A stretch of 64,000 bases of DNA. Origin: Gibbula magus (Eukaryota > Mollusca > Gastropoda > Trochida > Trochidae). Below, in pieces: positions 1 to 11,145 of the stretch. Both the position numbers and the translations under genes were made by a program. A model generated the notes under the pieces. It was given only the letters and a program-made list of their open reading frames with translations. It ran no database searches and was not told the DNA's origin. Within the stretch, counting starts at the first letter, position 1. Every line of letters starts with the position of its first letter. The DNA is taken from NCBI GenBank assembly GCA_936450465.1, contig OW388297.1:30212387-30276386 (forward strand), given 5' to 3'.

Positions 1-2785
1 GACCTATTAAAAATAAATAAGCGTGTCAAATATTGAAGGCCTTTCACCGAACAATCACATATTATGACCATGTTAAATTTATCACAAAATGGATCCTACA
101 TCAAGGTCAATTGAATTGTGAGAAAGACCTATGTCATTCGAACTTTACTGCTGGTGTTACTTATAGGTATGACATGGTATTTTTAACATGATATGATTGT
201 TTCTTTATATATGTAATAAATGATAATTTAAGATGATGTGATCCCTAGTAAAGGTGTTTTCCAAAGTATATTTGATTTGCATGAGCATCTAGCACGTTTT
301 GTACTGTAGGCCTTTGGCCTGTAGGTGTTGATTAAAGAGTGATTTATTGATCATGATATAAAAGGTAATGTCTCCAAAACGGAAAACTTCGCATCGGGGC
401 CCACATATGTGCCTTTATGAGCATTCACATGAAAGCTACTATTTAGTTAATCTTAATTGAATGGTTACATCTACATACGTGCAACTAATATATAAAATCG
501 TCTAGGTTGTAACCTATTGTACACATATTATCAGATAAGTTCCAAACATTAGTAAGGCTATACTAATAATATGTTTTTCATCTATAAATGCGACAATCCG
601 AGCACATCGATCATCTTTCATTGATAGCCGATGTTTTAATATTAATTGTGATGTCAAAAATTTAAGCCAATGGTGTGGGGTCCAATCATATATGATTTGT
701 CCACTTTCAAGATGCCTTTACTTATTTTTTTCGAAAACTAAGGGAGATGAAACATGATTAATAGCCCACTTTAACCCTCAAAGGCACAAGGTGGGTCTTT
801 GAGGCCCATCAGCATGCACTCACAAGCTTTATTACTGGAAGAATTTTTATTTCTTTCTATCTAATCCTCAAACACATCAATATCTTTATTTCTTCAAAAG
901 CATTCGGACAGAAAAAATCAAATGTGTTAATTATTTTAATAAATAGTTTATTGTTACTCTAAGGCACAAGGTGGGTCTCGGAAGCCCAGTCATGTTTTTT
1001 GTCTACCAAGAGTTTTTGAAAACTGTTCTTGTGTCAGACGGTGCTTATGCGTTATAGCAGTTCCCCATGAAGAGGGGTTATACACCCAATTGTAACGATA
1101 CGTTCGCATTTAACGGTGACATTGCTCTCACACACTACAATAGTGCACGATCATGTGTCTGCACCCATATCTCTCCTTGTAACCTTTAGTCTTGATTAAA
1201 TGTTGTGATGTCGACTACTGTAAGGTTCAGAATCAGGAGCTTCACATTGTTGATAGTGTCTCAACTGTACATGCAGTTAAACAGTGAGAGCAAAACGGAA
1301 CAATGGAGCAATGGAACAAACCCCATTAGTCAGTCAACACGCTCAAGCCAAGTAGCGATAACCAGTCATTTTTTTTTTAATATTAGGAATTTTTCAACAA
1401 AAGTTTGTGTCTATATAGACTTATGATTTTCAAACACAAACACACCCAACGTCTGAAAAACATTAATTAAAAAATAAATTCAGGCATCAGGCAAATTCAG
1501 GTAGGGTCATTTTAAATTTTTTTAAATACCTCTAAAAAATTCTTTTGAGTATTCAATCTCTTTATTGTTATCTTGTCTATCTATTTTGATAATGAAAAAA
1601 AAATATTGACAGCCTACAATAGGAAAATATTACCCTTGAAGATAAGCACCGTAAAAGCGTTTTTAATTTATTCACAATTTGTTTATGAAGCATGTCAATA
1701 AATGAATAAAAGATCAGCAAACTTATTATCCATGATCATTGTTATGGAAATACAAGTCTTTCTAGATCAAAAAAGTGACAGTGAACCTCGAAATGAATTT
1801 TTCATAACTAATTTCAGAATTGGCGCAACCTCGAAAATCAAAGGTCAAAAGGTGCATTTCAAGGAATATTTGGAGTTGTATTTGTACAAAACCAATGAAA
1901 TTTTCTGTGTTGCTACAGCAAAGAATCAGTTATCCATAAACACAATGATTTTACACAGGAAATGTTTGTAAACAATAATTTCACACTTACCGGTATACTA
2001 CTCATAAAACAGACTGTGCCAATTCGTTTAGTCATATTTTTTTACATTTTTCTAATGTAATTGGAAGAAATAAATCTATGCTTTCAAATATCTTTGAATG
2101 CACTCTGGTTTAATTTCTGGTATAATTTCTATCTACAATGTCTATTTAATAAAATATGTGAAGTTATGACTCATAAAAAGGAAAACAACACATTAAAGAT
2201 AGACACAAAATTCAACTTTTTCAAACCTAATGAAAATTGTCAACATAAAAAATATGACATGAATAAAACTATACAATGCAACTTACATATAAAAAAAAGG
2301 GCGCCCAATGAAAATACCGTCTAATATGCATAACACGAAATAACAAAAAGGAATGCAATAAGGACACACAAAAACTATTAGAAATGTCCAATGCATGGTT
2401 TACCTGAGAAATGTTATCCTTATTACATACATATTTATATATAAAAAACATAAATATATATATTTGAGTGTGTCATGATTTTTTAAACCAATTGAATAGT
2501 TGCATTATTGGAGTAGAATGCAATACTCAAGTGAGAGCGAGGCATATACACATATTTGAACAAGTTTTCTATTTCATTGCATTAAAAGAGATATAGAAAT
2601 ATTTCTTGCAACGACATGCTTGTCACCGACAGCAAAATAAGGTATACAGACAAGTGTGTATGTATGACAATAAAACTGGTATAAACAATGTAACTTATGA
2701 CTTATGCCTGGTTCTGAAAATATAGAAAAAAAAGATACACATTAATTTATAATACAATACTGACAATGGTGTAAACAATTAGTTT
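1..2785. other. AT-rich non-coding stretch
   Basis: I see no convincing gene. Open frames are short, AT-rich in codon content and match no family I know. An 18 bp direct repeat (AAGGCACAAGGTGGGTCT) occurs at 781-798 and 961-978, each followed by a similar GAGGCCCA/GAAGCCCA stretch, so it may be a dispersed repeat end. The rest shows no structure I can name. Confidence 0.6.
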
Positions 2786-2876
2786 TACTTACTTACTTAC
2801 TTACATCGACTTGAACATTGATACAAATAATGGTTATCATGGAGACATCTAATATATTATTACTTACTTACTTACC
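2786..2876. repeat. (ACTT)n microsatellites
   Basis: Two short ACTT tetranucleotide runs lie at about 2787-2804 and 2861-2875, separated by unique sequence. Confidence 0.8.
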
Positions 2877-2929
2877 GGTACTGTGACTTAAATTGTGTTG
2901 ACATTCACAGACTCATCCTCTTCCTCTTT

Positions 2930-3344
2930 AGTTCGATTATTGTAACAACTTACTCCTCGTCATCAGTTCAACTCATCTTCAGAGGCTCCAGAAAATCCAA
3001 AACAAAGCTGCAAGAATGGTAACGCTAACCAGTTGGCACCGCATGCGTGAAATGATTGAGTTCAAGATACTCTGCCTTACGTATCAATCATTTCACATAT
3101 CAGGACCATCATATCTTCAAGACCTTATATCACACTATGTTCCAGAAAGGACTCTGCGTTCTTCCCAACAACTCCTACTAAGTGTTCCCACTTTCTGTGG
3201 ACTTGAGATTATCTCCATCTATTACGTCCTTCAAAGCTCGACTCAAGACCCACATCAGACCAGCGCTGTATATAGTTTTATTTATGCTCAGGGATCGCTT
3301 TGAGTATGGCCATGTGTTATGGAACTAGCGCTATACAAGAACCC
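2930..3344 (+). pseudogene. CR1/L2-like LINE, 3' fragment of ORF2
   Basis: The plus-strand translation from about 2930 reads as the C-terminal tail of a CR1/L2-type LINE polyprotein. It shows a segment close to HLQRLQKIQNKAARM, then FKILCLTYQ, PSYLQDLI and a P-E-R-T-L-R-S-S motif, all hallmarks of the region after the reverse transcriptase. The RT domain is absent, so this is a 5'-truncated copy. A few residues between the AARM and FKI motifs appear deleted. After the stop, the 3' UTR holds TTTGAGTATGG and GCGCTATACAAGAAC, followed directly by a pentanucleotide tail, matching the 3' end of the LINE near 52850. Family placement is from motif memory. Confidence 0.75.
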
Positions 3345-3431
3345 TACTATATACTATACTATACTATACTATACTATTCTATACTATACTATACTATACT
3401 ATACTATACTATACTATACTAAACTATACTA
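3345..3431. repeat. (TACTA)n tail of LINE
   Basis: A near-perfect ACTAT pentanucleotide array of about 17 units directly follows the LINE 3' end. Such simple repeats are typical 3' tails of CR1/L2 elements. One unit carries an ACTATTCTAT variant. Confidence 0.85.
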
Positions 3432-3451
3432 TTAATGTTAAATATGTAGTA

Positions 3452-3860
3452 TTGATATTTAAAAGGCTAGATAAAAAAAATCTCCTTAGAAAATATACCA
3501 ACCAAAAACTGACACTAAAGAATTTTTTGATAAAACCTATATCAATTACCACGGAAATACTATCAAATAGTTTTTCTATTTTCGGCATTTGGAAATTCGT
3601 ACAAAAACAACAATTAGATTATTTAAACTATAACAAAATAAATATAACAAATAGACAAAGCCATAGACACTTGGCTTATATTGATGAGGAAAATATAGTA
3701 CCAGATCCATGGAGAGAACAATATCTAGATATAACGAGATAAACATGTAGGCAGAACAATCCTGTCAAGGCGACTAGATTATTTTATCGTATCTTTAAAT
3801 CTTTAAAACCTTTCATTGATGCTGAATATGAATCAGATCATCGAAAATCAACACTGTAAT
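3452..3860 (+). pseudogene. Unidentified protein fragment, frameshifted
   Basis: A 96-codon open frame (3452-3742) reads like real protein and includes AYIDEENIVPDPWREQYL. After its stop, a second plus frame continues to about 3858 with RLFYRIFKSLKPFIDAEYE. Two adjacent protein-like frames with no intron signals suggest one coding unit broken by a frameshift. I do not recognise the family. It sits just 3' of a LINE tail and may be another mobile-element remnant. A search of both frames against invertebrate proteomes would settle this. Confidence 0.35.
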
Positions 3861-4099
3861 CTAGGAAGACAACAATTATATGAAATGTATTGAACATTCT
3901 CCAAAAAAAATAATAAGAAAGAAACTTAATCCGGAATACTTTTTATTGTCAAATTCTTCCACATGTCTGTAACTTTGAAGTTTCTATCCTATCATGGAAG
4001 AACATTTTTTTATATAAACATCCAATCATGTGGTGTCGTGAAAGAGTTTCTCTCAGTTAACATGGCGAAACAACAATAACACAAAATGAATGCAATCTG

Positions 4100-4202
4100 A
4101 GATATACCCATCCTTTTTCGGGTCTGTCGAATGATACTCGGGCACCACGAGAATAACTGAAGAGTATCATGCCATACACTCGAAAAAAATGTGGGTATAT
4201 CT
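4100..4202. mobile_element. Foldback MITE, copy 1
   Basis: The left end AGATATACCCATCCTTTTTC and the right end GAAAAAAATGTGGGTATATCT are near-perfect inverted repeats about 100 bp apart, with further internal pairing around GATACTC/GAGTATC. A sister copy lies at 17351-17496 with the same termini and a similar TCGAA(T/C)GATAC internal motif. It has no coding capacity and no clear target duplication. Confidence 0.65.
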
Positions 4203-6742
4203 GTGACATAAACTTGTTTGTGCTGTATATAAGGTTGTTACGTTTTCTTTGTTAGTAAGTTAACCTCCGATCCATGATACTTTTTATTTTTGCGATTCAA
4301 ATGGCTGATTATAGTTCGGGTTTGTTTATTCACCTTCTGCAGCAATAATTGTTTTAGAAGGTCATAATAAAAGCATCCTGTGAATAAGCTAGTTAAGAGA
4401 CTTTAAACAGTATAAGTTTTGTACAGGAATGATATTCAGAAACATGAACGGATTTTAATTTGAAATTGAGTTATGTGTAGAAAAGTTAAACTGGAGACAT
4501 TTAGTAGCCATGTTCATTCGTGTTTATCCCTCACAGATAAAAATATCTTGCATGGTTGTTTTCTGCCCGGTAGTTACTGAACAAACAACCTTCAAATGTG
4601 TTTTCAAACGTTTCAACAGTGACATATATTCAAAGAAAGAGTAGCTTTATTCACAACGTGGATTATTGATGAACATACACAAACGATTCTAAAGGGAATC
4701 GTCATGAGAAACCATCAACACAATGGCATTTCTCGGAACTGTGCATTCCCTTATAGTGGAACACCTATGGTCAAGTTGACTTTGCTTCGTCCTCAGCGCC
4801 ACTTATCTGACAGATTGCACAACTTCTAACAGACAGTTGATCCAGATTGGATTGTCATATATTAATATACTATGATCTCTGGTGTCCAGTTCCATTATCT
4901 ATTAAGAAATCTGACCGAAATGGCTGCACCTTTAACAACTAATTTTAAATGCGGATAGACCTTGTATTTGTAACTAGAACAGAACAGAACAGTACACCAT
5001 AACGTATTCCTATATCGCATGGTTGTGGCGCCTTATTGATTTTTACCGACTCCCCACTTTTTCTCACCCCATGAAGTATCTGAAATTAAAGAGTTAATAC
5101 TTTGACATGGTGTATCTAAGGCATTGCATATGTTAAGGTAATTCCAGAGTTTACTAATTCGCATTACTTTTTTCAAAGTGAGCACACACACTCAGGGGAT
5201 TATGTCAGGGGGACTTTGCTTAATCCCAGTGCCAGTGCGAATAAAACAGTATTATTCAGAGAGTAAGTTATAAACTCGCTTCGTACAGTAATTTCGGGTA
5301 ACCGTTAAAGGTGAATTTCTTTTGAGTTAATGGTGTCATACCATTTACTTCAATCCAATTATATAATAATGTAACAATGAAACTTATGTAAATACAATGA
5401 GGATATAAACATACATGTACTGCTTTAAAGAGAGGCCACTCTATTCTGTAGACGAAAGTGTTTTTTACAACCAGCATCAAAGTTCAATTCCTGCAATATT
5501 TTCAAAATTGAGTTATCAGTATTATTGAGTCAATTTGTAAATAAGTTAACATCAGTTTTGTTTCTACATTCCGACAGTTTCCGGATGATATACTGATATA
5601 CTGACCGGTTTTAACTCTTCATTCAATAACGTTTCAATGATAGTTTTTTTCAAATGTATCGTAACTTTCGCCTTTTAAGGTCTCATTTTGATCTCTTTCA
5701 AATTTAGTGTACAAATTATTTATTTAGTACTATTTTAACCACAACAAAAACTAATTTATTGTATTTTGGCCCAAGAGACGAAGTTAACTCAGCACTGTTT
5801 AACCAGAGTATACTGTCTCTGAACAGTCAATCAGATACGACTTTTATATGGGTATTTAGTCACTGATTTTGTTAAAATTTGCGTTACATATTAATAATAT
5901 CAGTATTCGAGCACATTGATTAAAGTCTTTATTTATTCCAAAATGTTGTACTCATTTATGTTTTAATCATTATAGATGACACATTTAGAGATTTCTGCAT
6001 CAAATACAAACAAGTGTTACGAGATATTAACTCTCATAATGATCTTAAACACTGTAGCTTATTGGGAAGAAGGACACAGCCATTAGCATTGTAAGCATAA
6101 ACATAAATCATCTGTCAACTCGCATATGTAAAATGTAATCATGAATTGGTGTGTTGGTGACCATACACGTGATTCTAAAGGAAACACCAACACAATGGCA
6201 ATTCTCGGAATCGTGCATTCCCTGTAAGTGTCGCTTTCATCGTCAATAACAACTTGGACTCGTACTGCGCCATTTATGTGAGAGATAAAAGCGTCTAATA
6301 TATTCATATGTCATTCTGTATGATCACTCAAAGTCAAACACTTACTCACCCCATTGGTCCAGATAAATATTCTCATGTTCAAATGCAAGTATTATTATTT
6401 CTAATATAGTTCGGTATTTGTGAAAACATAATATGTCTCTTATATATTGGCGCTTCAATCCCTATTATCTTAATAGCTGTATCACAAGCATTCCTTGATA
6501 GAATATTAGAAAAGTATGGCATTCACAAAACTGAAGCACTTATTTCTCTATGCAAACGAATATTGACGCACTTTTAACCATTTTAAGGTGTCGATGTTTA
6601 CAAAATTGAACATTTGGGATTACTATTTTCTAAATTGGGGACGATGCCTCATCGCTGACATAGAAACGAAAATTTCAAAGTTATATTTTCTCTACATAAT
6701 CTTAAATTTTTTATGAACACGATCTATGTTGAAAATAAAATA
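4203..6742. other. Non-coding flank with a diverged repeat pair
   Basis: I find no supported gene. Segments 4670-4860 and 6150-6365 are related: both contain GATTCTAAAGG, then CAACACAATGGCA, TTCTCGGAA and GTGCATTCCCT in the same order, so they are two copies of an unnamed dispersed repeat. The rest is AT-rich DNA with short chance frames. Confidence 0.55.
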
Positions 6743-6940
6743 GTACGTTTTTGAGTAAACGTAATCATTTATACTTACCTGTTGACTAGACCTACTATGC
6801 CTACCTCCTAATAGGTATGCTATTTCAACCTTAACACAGCCGACCTTGCACCAGTGGAGAAGGGGTGCGTAAAGTCCCTTATCCAAGGGCGGTAAGTCCA
6901 GGTGGTCTCGTGACGTCACTACCTGTCTAGTTCACTCTCC
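6743..6940 (-). repeat. Element 1 left (3') inverted terminal repeat
   Basis: It contains the shared terminal block GTACGTTTTTGAGTAAACGT and then TACTTACC, followed by the family-specific repeat starting TGTTGACTAGACCTAC. From 6779 to 6940 it is the reverse complement of 14077-14238. Confidence 0.9.
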
Positions 6941-6991
6941 GAAGTCCCAAAAAGGCAAGACAGACCAAGAGGGGAGGACGGGAGGGCCTAG

Positions 6992-7092
6992 AGCGTAGGT
7001 CTAGTCAACAGGTAAGTATAAATAATTACGTTTACTCAAAAACGTACTATTATTTAAATACCTAACTGTTGACTAGACCTACTATGCCTAGA
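6992..7092. repeat. Element 1 internal complementary region
   Basis: This segment reads as the two element ends fused: TAGTCAACAGGTAAGTATA from one end runs into CAAAAACGTAC|TATTATTTAAA and then TGTTGACTAGACC from the other. The join lies at 7047/7048. In DIRS elements such a region is complementary to both termini and is thought to template circle formation. Confidence 0.85.
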
Positions 7093-7174
7093 ATCCCACC
7101 GCGTGGAGGCGGGTCTGTATATACGTGGTAGTGACGAGACCAGCGACGAACCTTGAGTGTAAGCTAACCTACAA

Positions 7175-7197
7175 GTCCTCCACCTTGTGGTGAGGAC
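7175..7197. other. 3' UTR hairpin conserved in element 4
   Basis: GTCCTCCACC-TTGT-GGTGAGGAC forms a stem with one bulged base. The same hairpin occurs at 30954-30976 in element 4 with a one-base loop change, suggesting a conserved RNA structure or cis-acting site. Confidence 0.5.
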
Positions 7198-7301
7198 AAG
7201 GTACACCCCGGGAGATACGATCTCTACCGCTGAGCGGATCGAAGAGACAACCCTGCCACTCAACTTCCGACCAAAACACCGCCCCCCAATCCCCACAGGA
7301 A

Positions 7302-7328
7302 GGGGGGGGGGGGGGGGGGGGGGGGGGG
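7302..7328 (+). repeat. Poly-G tract (27 G)
   Basis: An uninterrupted run of 27 G lies in the 3' untranslated part of element 1. The equivalent place in element 4 (about 31068-31086) has only short G and C runs, so the run expanded here or is a sequencing artefact. Confidence 0.8.
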
Positions 7329-7413
7329 TTGAATCGAAGTTAAAAGAAAAAAACAACACAGACAACAGAGCTAGTAAAGAGAACCAGGTTATTAACCATA
7401 GGTCTCAAGGCTT

Positions 7414-7998
7414 CTAAGAGGGTTGACCCCTTCTTGGTCTGGTTGGGGGGACCACCTTCGTCTGAGCGAAGACTTGTGGACCAAGCCTAGAGATGCCTTC
7501 AAGATCTGCTGTGGAGACATCTCGTAGGTAATGGTAGGCGAAAACCTCTGATGAACGCCAAAAACACCCTGCCATGACATCCGAAAACGCGATGTTGCAG
7601 TGATAAGCCATCGTGGCTGAAACTGCTCGGATCTCATGAGGGATGGAACGCGAAGGAGGAATCAGGTCAGCGGCCTTGTACGCATCAATGACCGCCGACC
7701 TTAGATACACCCCCAACGCTCGCTTATCAAGCTCCTTGGTGCTCCTCGGTGAGTGGGGCAAGAAACAGACGACGCCTGCCATCCCTCAGCCTGCGGGTAC
7801 GCTGCGTGTACACCCTCAAGGCTCTCACCGGACACAGAGAGAGATCTCCTGAGTCAGAACCCAGAACCGTGATAGAGAACGTACGGCCAGCTTCATAAGC
7901 TGCCTGGTCCTTACAGACAAAGTCTGGAGCCAACTCAAGAGAGGTCGATCCCCCCTCCCTGACCTCATAACGTAGAAGGTCCGCCTGCAACGCATGGA
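7414..7998 (-). pseudogene. Tyrosine recombinase C-terminal fragment (element 1)
   Basis: The minus frame contains IHALQADLLRYEVREGG, then CPVRALRVYTQRT, and after a one-base frameshift near 7760-7780 continues with KELDKRALGVYLRSAVIDAYK, HEIRA (the HxxR box), CFWRSSEVF and YHYLRDVS (the C-terminal nucleophile Tyr region). These are the catalytic signatures of DIRS-type YR. The N-terminal core-binding half and the first catalytic Arg segment (AARISEL in elements 2 and 3) are missing; upstream of 7998 the sequence switches abruptly to leader repeat. It is therefore a remnant with no complete enzyme, kept perhaps because terminal sequences in or beyond it are needed in cis. Confidence 0.8.
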
Positions 7999-8174
7999 TT
8001 TGACGCGTGTAATCTAGACGAGGTGAGTGACAGTCGAGTCACTTAACAGACGAGTGACAGACGAGCCACTAACGTGTGTAGTCTAGGCCAGGTGAGTGAC
8101 AGGTGAGTGACACTCAAATCACTTAACAGATGAGCGACAGGCGCGTCACTAACTTGCGTTAACTAGACGCGGTG
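7999..8174. repeat. Leader-type degenerate repeats
   Basis: Roughly 75 bp units each contain TCTAGACGAGGTGAGTGACA and one or more inverted cores of the form AGTGAC-N6-GTCACT. The same repeat type fills 8516-8600, 8740-9560 and 31540-31790 (element 4). Confidence 0.65.
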
Positions 8175-8188
8175 AATGACACACGAGT

Positions 8189-8501
8189 GAGTGAGTGAGT
8201 TGGGGTTTAACGCCGCTTCCAAGAGTATTTCACTTATATCGCGGCTGCTAGTATTATGGCAGGGAGAAAGCCCGCAATGCCATGTGGCTATGCACTGTGG
8301 TGAAACCTGCGAGCAGCGACTGGAACTAGCGAACCATGGTTGGTATTACGCTGAAAATCAGAGTAGCATTGCACCAAAACCTAACTGCGTGTAGAACAGT
8401 TCTCTACTGCAGCCAAAGTTGCCGTGCCCCTGGCGGGATTCGAACCCCGGACCTTTTGATCCGAAGCAGAACGTGCTAACCACTGCGCTATCCCGCCCCT
8501 A
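8189..8501 (-). mobile_element. tRNA-derived SINE inserted in element 1
   Basis: It is flanked by a perfect 14 bp target duplication AATGACACACGAGT (8175-8188 and 8502-8515). On the minus strand the head has a Pol III A box TAGCGCAGTGG (8480-8490) and B box GGTTCGAATCC (8437-8447). The anticodon-arm sequence CTTCGGATC resembles tRNA-Arg(TCG). The body includes a GCGGCGTTAAACCCC-type motif and the element ends in a (CACT)n tail. This head-body-tail structure with a target duplication is diagnostic of a retroposed SINE. The tail type is one I associate with mollusc genomes. Confidence 0.88.
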
Positions 8502-8593
8502 AATGACACACGAGTCACTGACGCGAAACACCTACATAAGGTAGTGTAAGAACTAATTCCTGACACTAAGAAGCAACACTTCCGATAGCTTAA

Positions 8594-8731
8594 TTACTCC
8601 AAAAACACCAACACGCACTCGTCGCAACGAAAATCCTTCTCACACAAGTCCTTACACTTCCTAAACAGCAAGTGAGGATCCTTGATAGTGGACTTCCTAC
8701 CTCCGCAATTCGTGCAGAAGGCAGAGTACAT
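8594..8731 (-). pseudogene. Third gag head fragment (element 1)
   Basis: The minus frame starts MYSAFCTNCGGRKS and keeps the full seven-cysteine head (CTNC, FRKC, DLC, RCDEC, with one conserved-position Leu-Cys changed to Phe) before a stop after about 45 codons. It matches the first 40 codons of the gag copies at 12794 and 10496, so it is a truncated third copy of the 5' module. Confidence 0.7.
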
Positions 8732-9560
8732 ATTGAAGTAACAACGTGAGTGATAGTCAATCACTGACCAACGCGCGTAAGCTGATGAAGTGAGTGACAG
8801 GAGATTGACCCTCAATCAGTTAACACTAACGTGGGCGAGGTGAGTGACAGTTAGGTCACTTACTGACAGGCGCGTGGTGAATGACAGTCGATTCACGACG
8901 CGAAACGCAAAGTAGAGTAGTGTAAGAACCAAGTTCTGACATAGGAAGAAAACAACCCTTCTGATAGCTAATTACTCCAAAAACACCAAGAGTGTAAACT
9001 CACGAAAACGTAGAACGAAAACGCTTAAGTGAAAACACGCAAGGCGAGACGAGAGAGACTATCGAAAGTGTTGAAGGCAGAGGCTCCGAACCCGAAGCGT
9101 GCGAAGTCCAACAACTGACGAAGCGAGACACTGGCGAAACGAGTCACTGGCGAAACGAGTCGTAGGTGAAGGCGAGTGATTAGCGAGTGACAGGCAAGGC
9201 GAGTGAGATGAGCCACTGACGAAAGCGAGCCAAAACAAATTGACAACCTGAAGGCGAATGACTGGCTACGCGAGTGCCTGGCGAAGCGAGTCACTTGCTA
9301 GCCGAAGCGAGTCAAGTAGAATCGAGCCTCAGGCGAGAGACAGGTGAGTGACCCTCAATCAGTTAACAGATGAGTGACAGACGAGTCACTAACAAGCGTA
9401 GCCTAGGTGAGGTGAGTGACAGTCCGTTCCCTTACGCAGGTGAGCGATAGACGAGATACTCACACGTGAATGTAGACGAGATGAATAACCGGCGAATCAC
9501 TGACGCGAAACACCTAAGTAGCGTAGCGTAAGACACAACAAATCTTCCGATAGTTAATCG
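8732..9560. repeat. Repeat-rich leader sequence (element 1)
   Basis: Short tracts such as GCGAAGCGAGTCACTGGCGA and GTGAGTGACAGGCGAGTCAC repeat irregularly on both strands. Segment 8940-9170 (TAGCTAATTACTCCAAAAAC onward) is shared with 31800-31990 in element 4. Open frames here translate repeats and are not believed. Confidence 0.6.
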
Positions 9561-9646
9561 AGAGAGTTGAAAGCGGACCTGCCACGCTGACTTGACTAAG
9601 TGGAACCTCCGCGAACGAAGCCACTTCGGATAACATAGCGATTGCG

Positions 9647-10496
9647 TCAACCACTGGAGGATCCTCCGACAACCCCGTTTCTATACTGATGAACGGAGGG
9701 TTCGACCCGTTGACGTAGCGACGTCACGCTCCGGCGAGTCCGGCGAGGAATCACTTGGCGGTGACACCACCGTGACACGACGCGTAGGGTGTGAGGGGTA
9801 CACGATGGGGTCGCGGATGCGGAGGCCCTAGCGGACGTAGAACGCGAACCCTGAGGTACGACATCCGCATTGGGTTCACACAGTAGCGTAGTCGTAGTGT
9901 GAGTGGGTAAGGTCCGCGGACCCAGACGCGCATCGAGCAAGGAAGAGACCATATCCTTGACGGATGCCAGAAGGAGGGTCGGATTGACCTTGTCAAACCT
10001 AGCCTTCTTGGACTTCTTCTTTTTGCTCCTGGGCGTAATGGGTCCGCCAACCTTAAGCCTAAGCGGAGACAACCGCTTGTCTGGCGAAGGAGGGGACAAC
10101 GGGCGAGTCCGCGGACGAAAACTGGAACACGACGGCTGCGGGGGGGAGCGCGAATCCTTCGACCCCCTAGCGGGTTCGGACAGGACCGACGATTCCCTGT
10201 CGAATTCATCCGCCCGTTCCGTGAGGACAATGTCTACGTCCTCCTCCGGAGCGAATGACAAAAGGGAGACATCTCCCTACGTTGAGCTGACGACGCACGC
10301 TTCTGAAGCGAAGCCCATCGGCCACAGACTTGCATATGGCGGAAACGTACGCGTGGAACTCCGATTCGGAGAGAGGAGCGCACTCGTCGCAACGGTACTC
10401 CTCTTCGCAAAGGTCCTTACACTTCCTACATAACAAGTGCGGATCCTTAGAGCCGGACTTCCTGCCTCCGCGATTCGTGCAAAAGGCGGAGTACAT
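9647..10496 (-). pseudogene. gag-like ORF, copy A (element 1)
   Basis: The start MYSAFCTNRGGRKS is at 10496 on the minus strand. The seven-cysteine head is present, but the second Cys of the first pair is Arg, so a predicted metal ligand is lost. A deletion/frameshift near 10265 shifts the frame; the second frame then runs to 9647 with an acidic-Ser stretch, a basic SKKKKSKKARFDKVNP segment and an amphipathic SVKDMVSSLLDARL helix. No RNA-binding knuckle of retroviral CCHC type is seen. By position it is the DIRS ORF1 (structural, gag-like) product. Confidence 0.6.
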
Positions 10497-11145
10497 GGCG
10501 GACGAAACGATAAGTCGCGTAACGTAAGCGAAGGTAGAGACAGTCGAGTCACCTACGCGGCGTGGCGAAACACGAGACACTCGCTCGCGTAGCGTAGACG
10601 AGGTGAATCCCTACGGAAAAACACCTAAGCAGCGTAGCGTAGATGAGGTGAGTCACACACGTGAAACACCTAAGCAGCGGAGCGAAGAACAACAACTCTG
10701 ACGATAGGTAATCGAGAGAGTTGAACCAAAGACTCTGATCTCGAAGAGCACAAAATCAAAATCAAGTAACGACCCGCCAAGGTAAAACAAAGACGAACAA
10801 GCCAGACAAATACTAGGCTAAACACTTACAAAATAATTCAATCTTTATTTCACATAACAATCGTGCGTATACCAAACCGTAAGTGACTGGCGTAGCGAGT
10901 CACTTGAACCAAACTGATTCAACCTAAGGCTGAGTCATGTAGATTCGACCAAAGGCGATACCAAAGGCGAATGGTAGGCGAAAGCTAGCAACGGGCCACG
11001 CGTGTCACTGGCGAGGAGTGTATCCACTGCTCCTTAACCAAGCTAGTCAAGCAGATTTCACGTAAGGTGATACCCGCGATCCACCTTAGGCGAATAACTA
11101 GCGAAGCCAGTGACAGGCGAGGCGAGAAGCCAAGCGAGACGCGAA

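Noticed and set aside
1205..2324. Several short plus-strand ORFs at the window start
   Set aside because: AT-driven composition, no recognisable motifs, no splice signals and no homology that I can recall.
8427..8500. Functional tRNA-Arg gene
   Set aside because: The boxes are intact, but the acceptor stem does not pair and the sequence continues into a SINE body with target duplications.
7999..9560. CRISPR-like array
   Set aside because: Repeats are degenerate, irregularly spaced, internally palindromic and lie inside a eukaryotic retroelement; there are no uniform spacers or cas genes.
9903..10433. Plus-strand 176-codon frame
   Set aside because: It is antisense to the gag-like copy A; its twin at 12200-12520 mirrors copy B. 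Composition follows the opposite strand.
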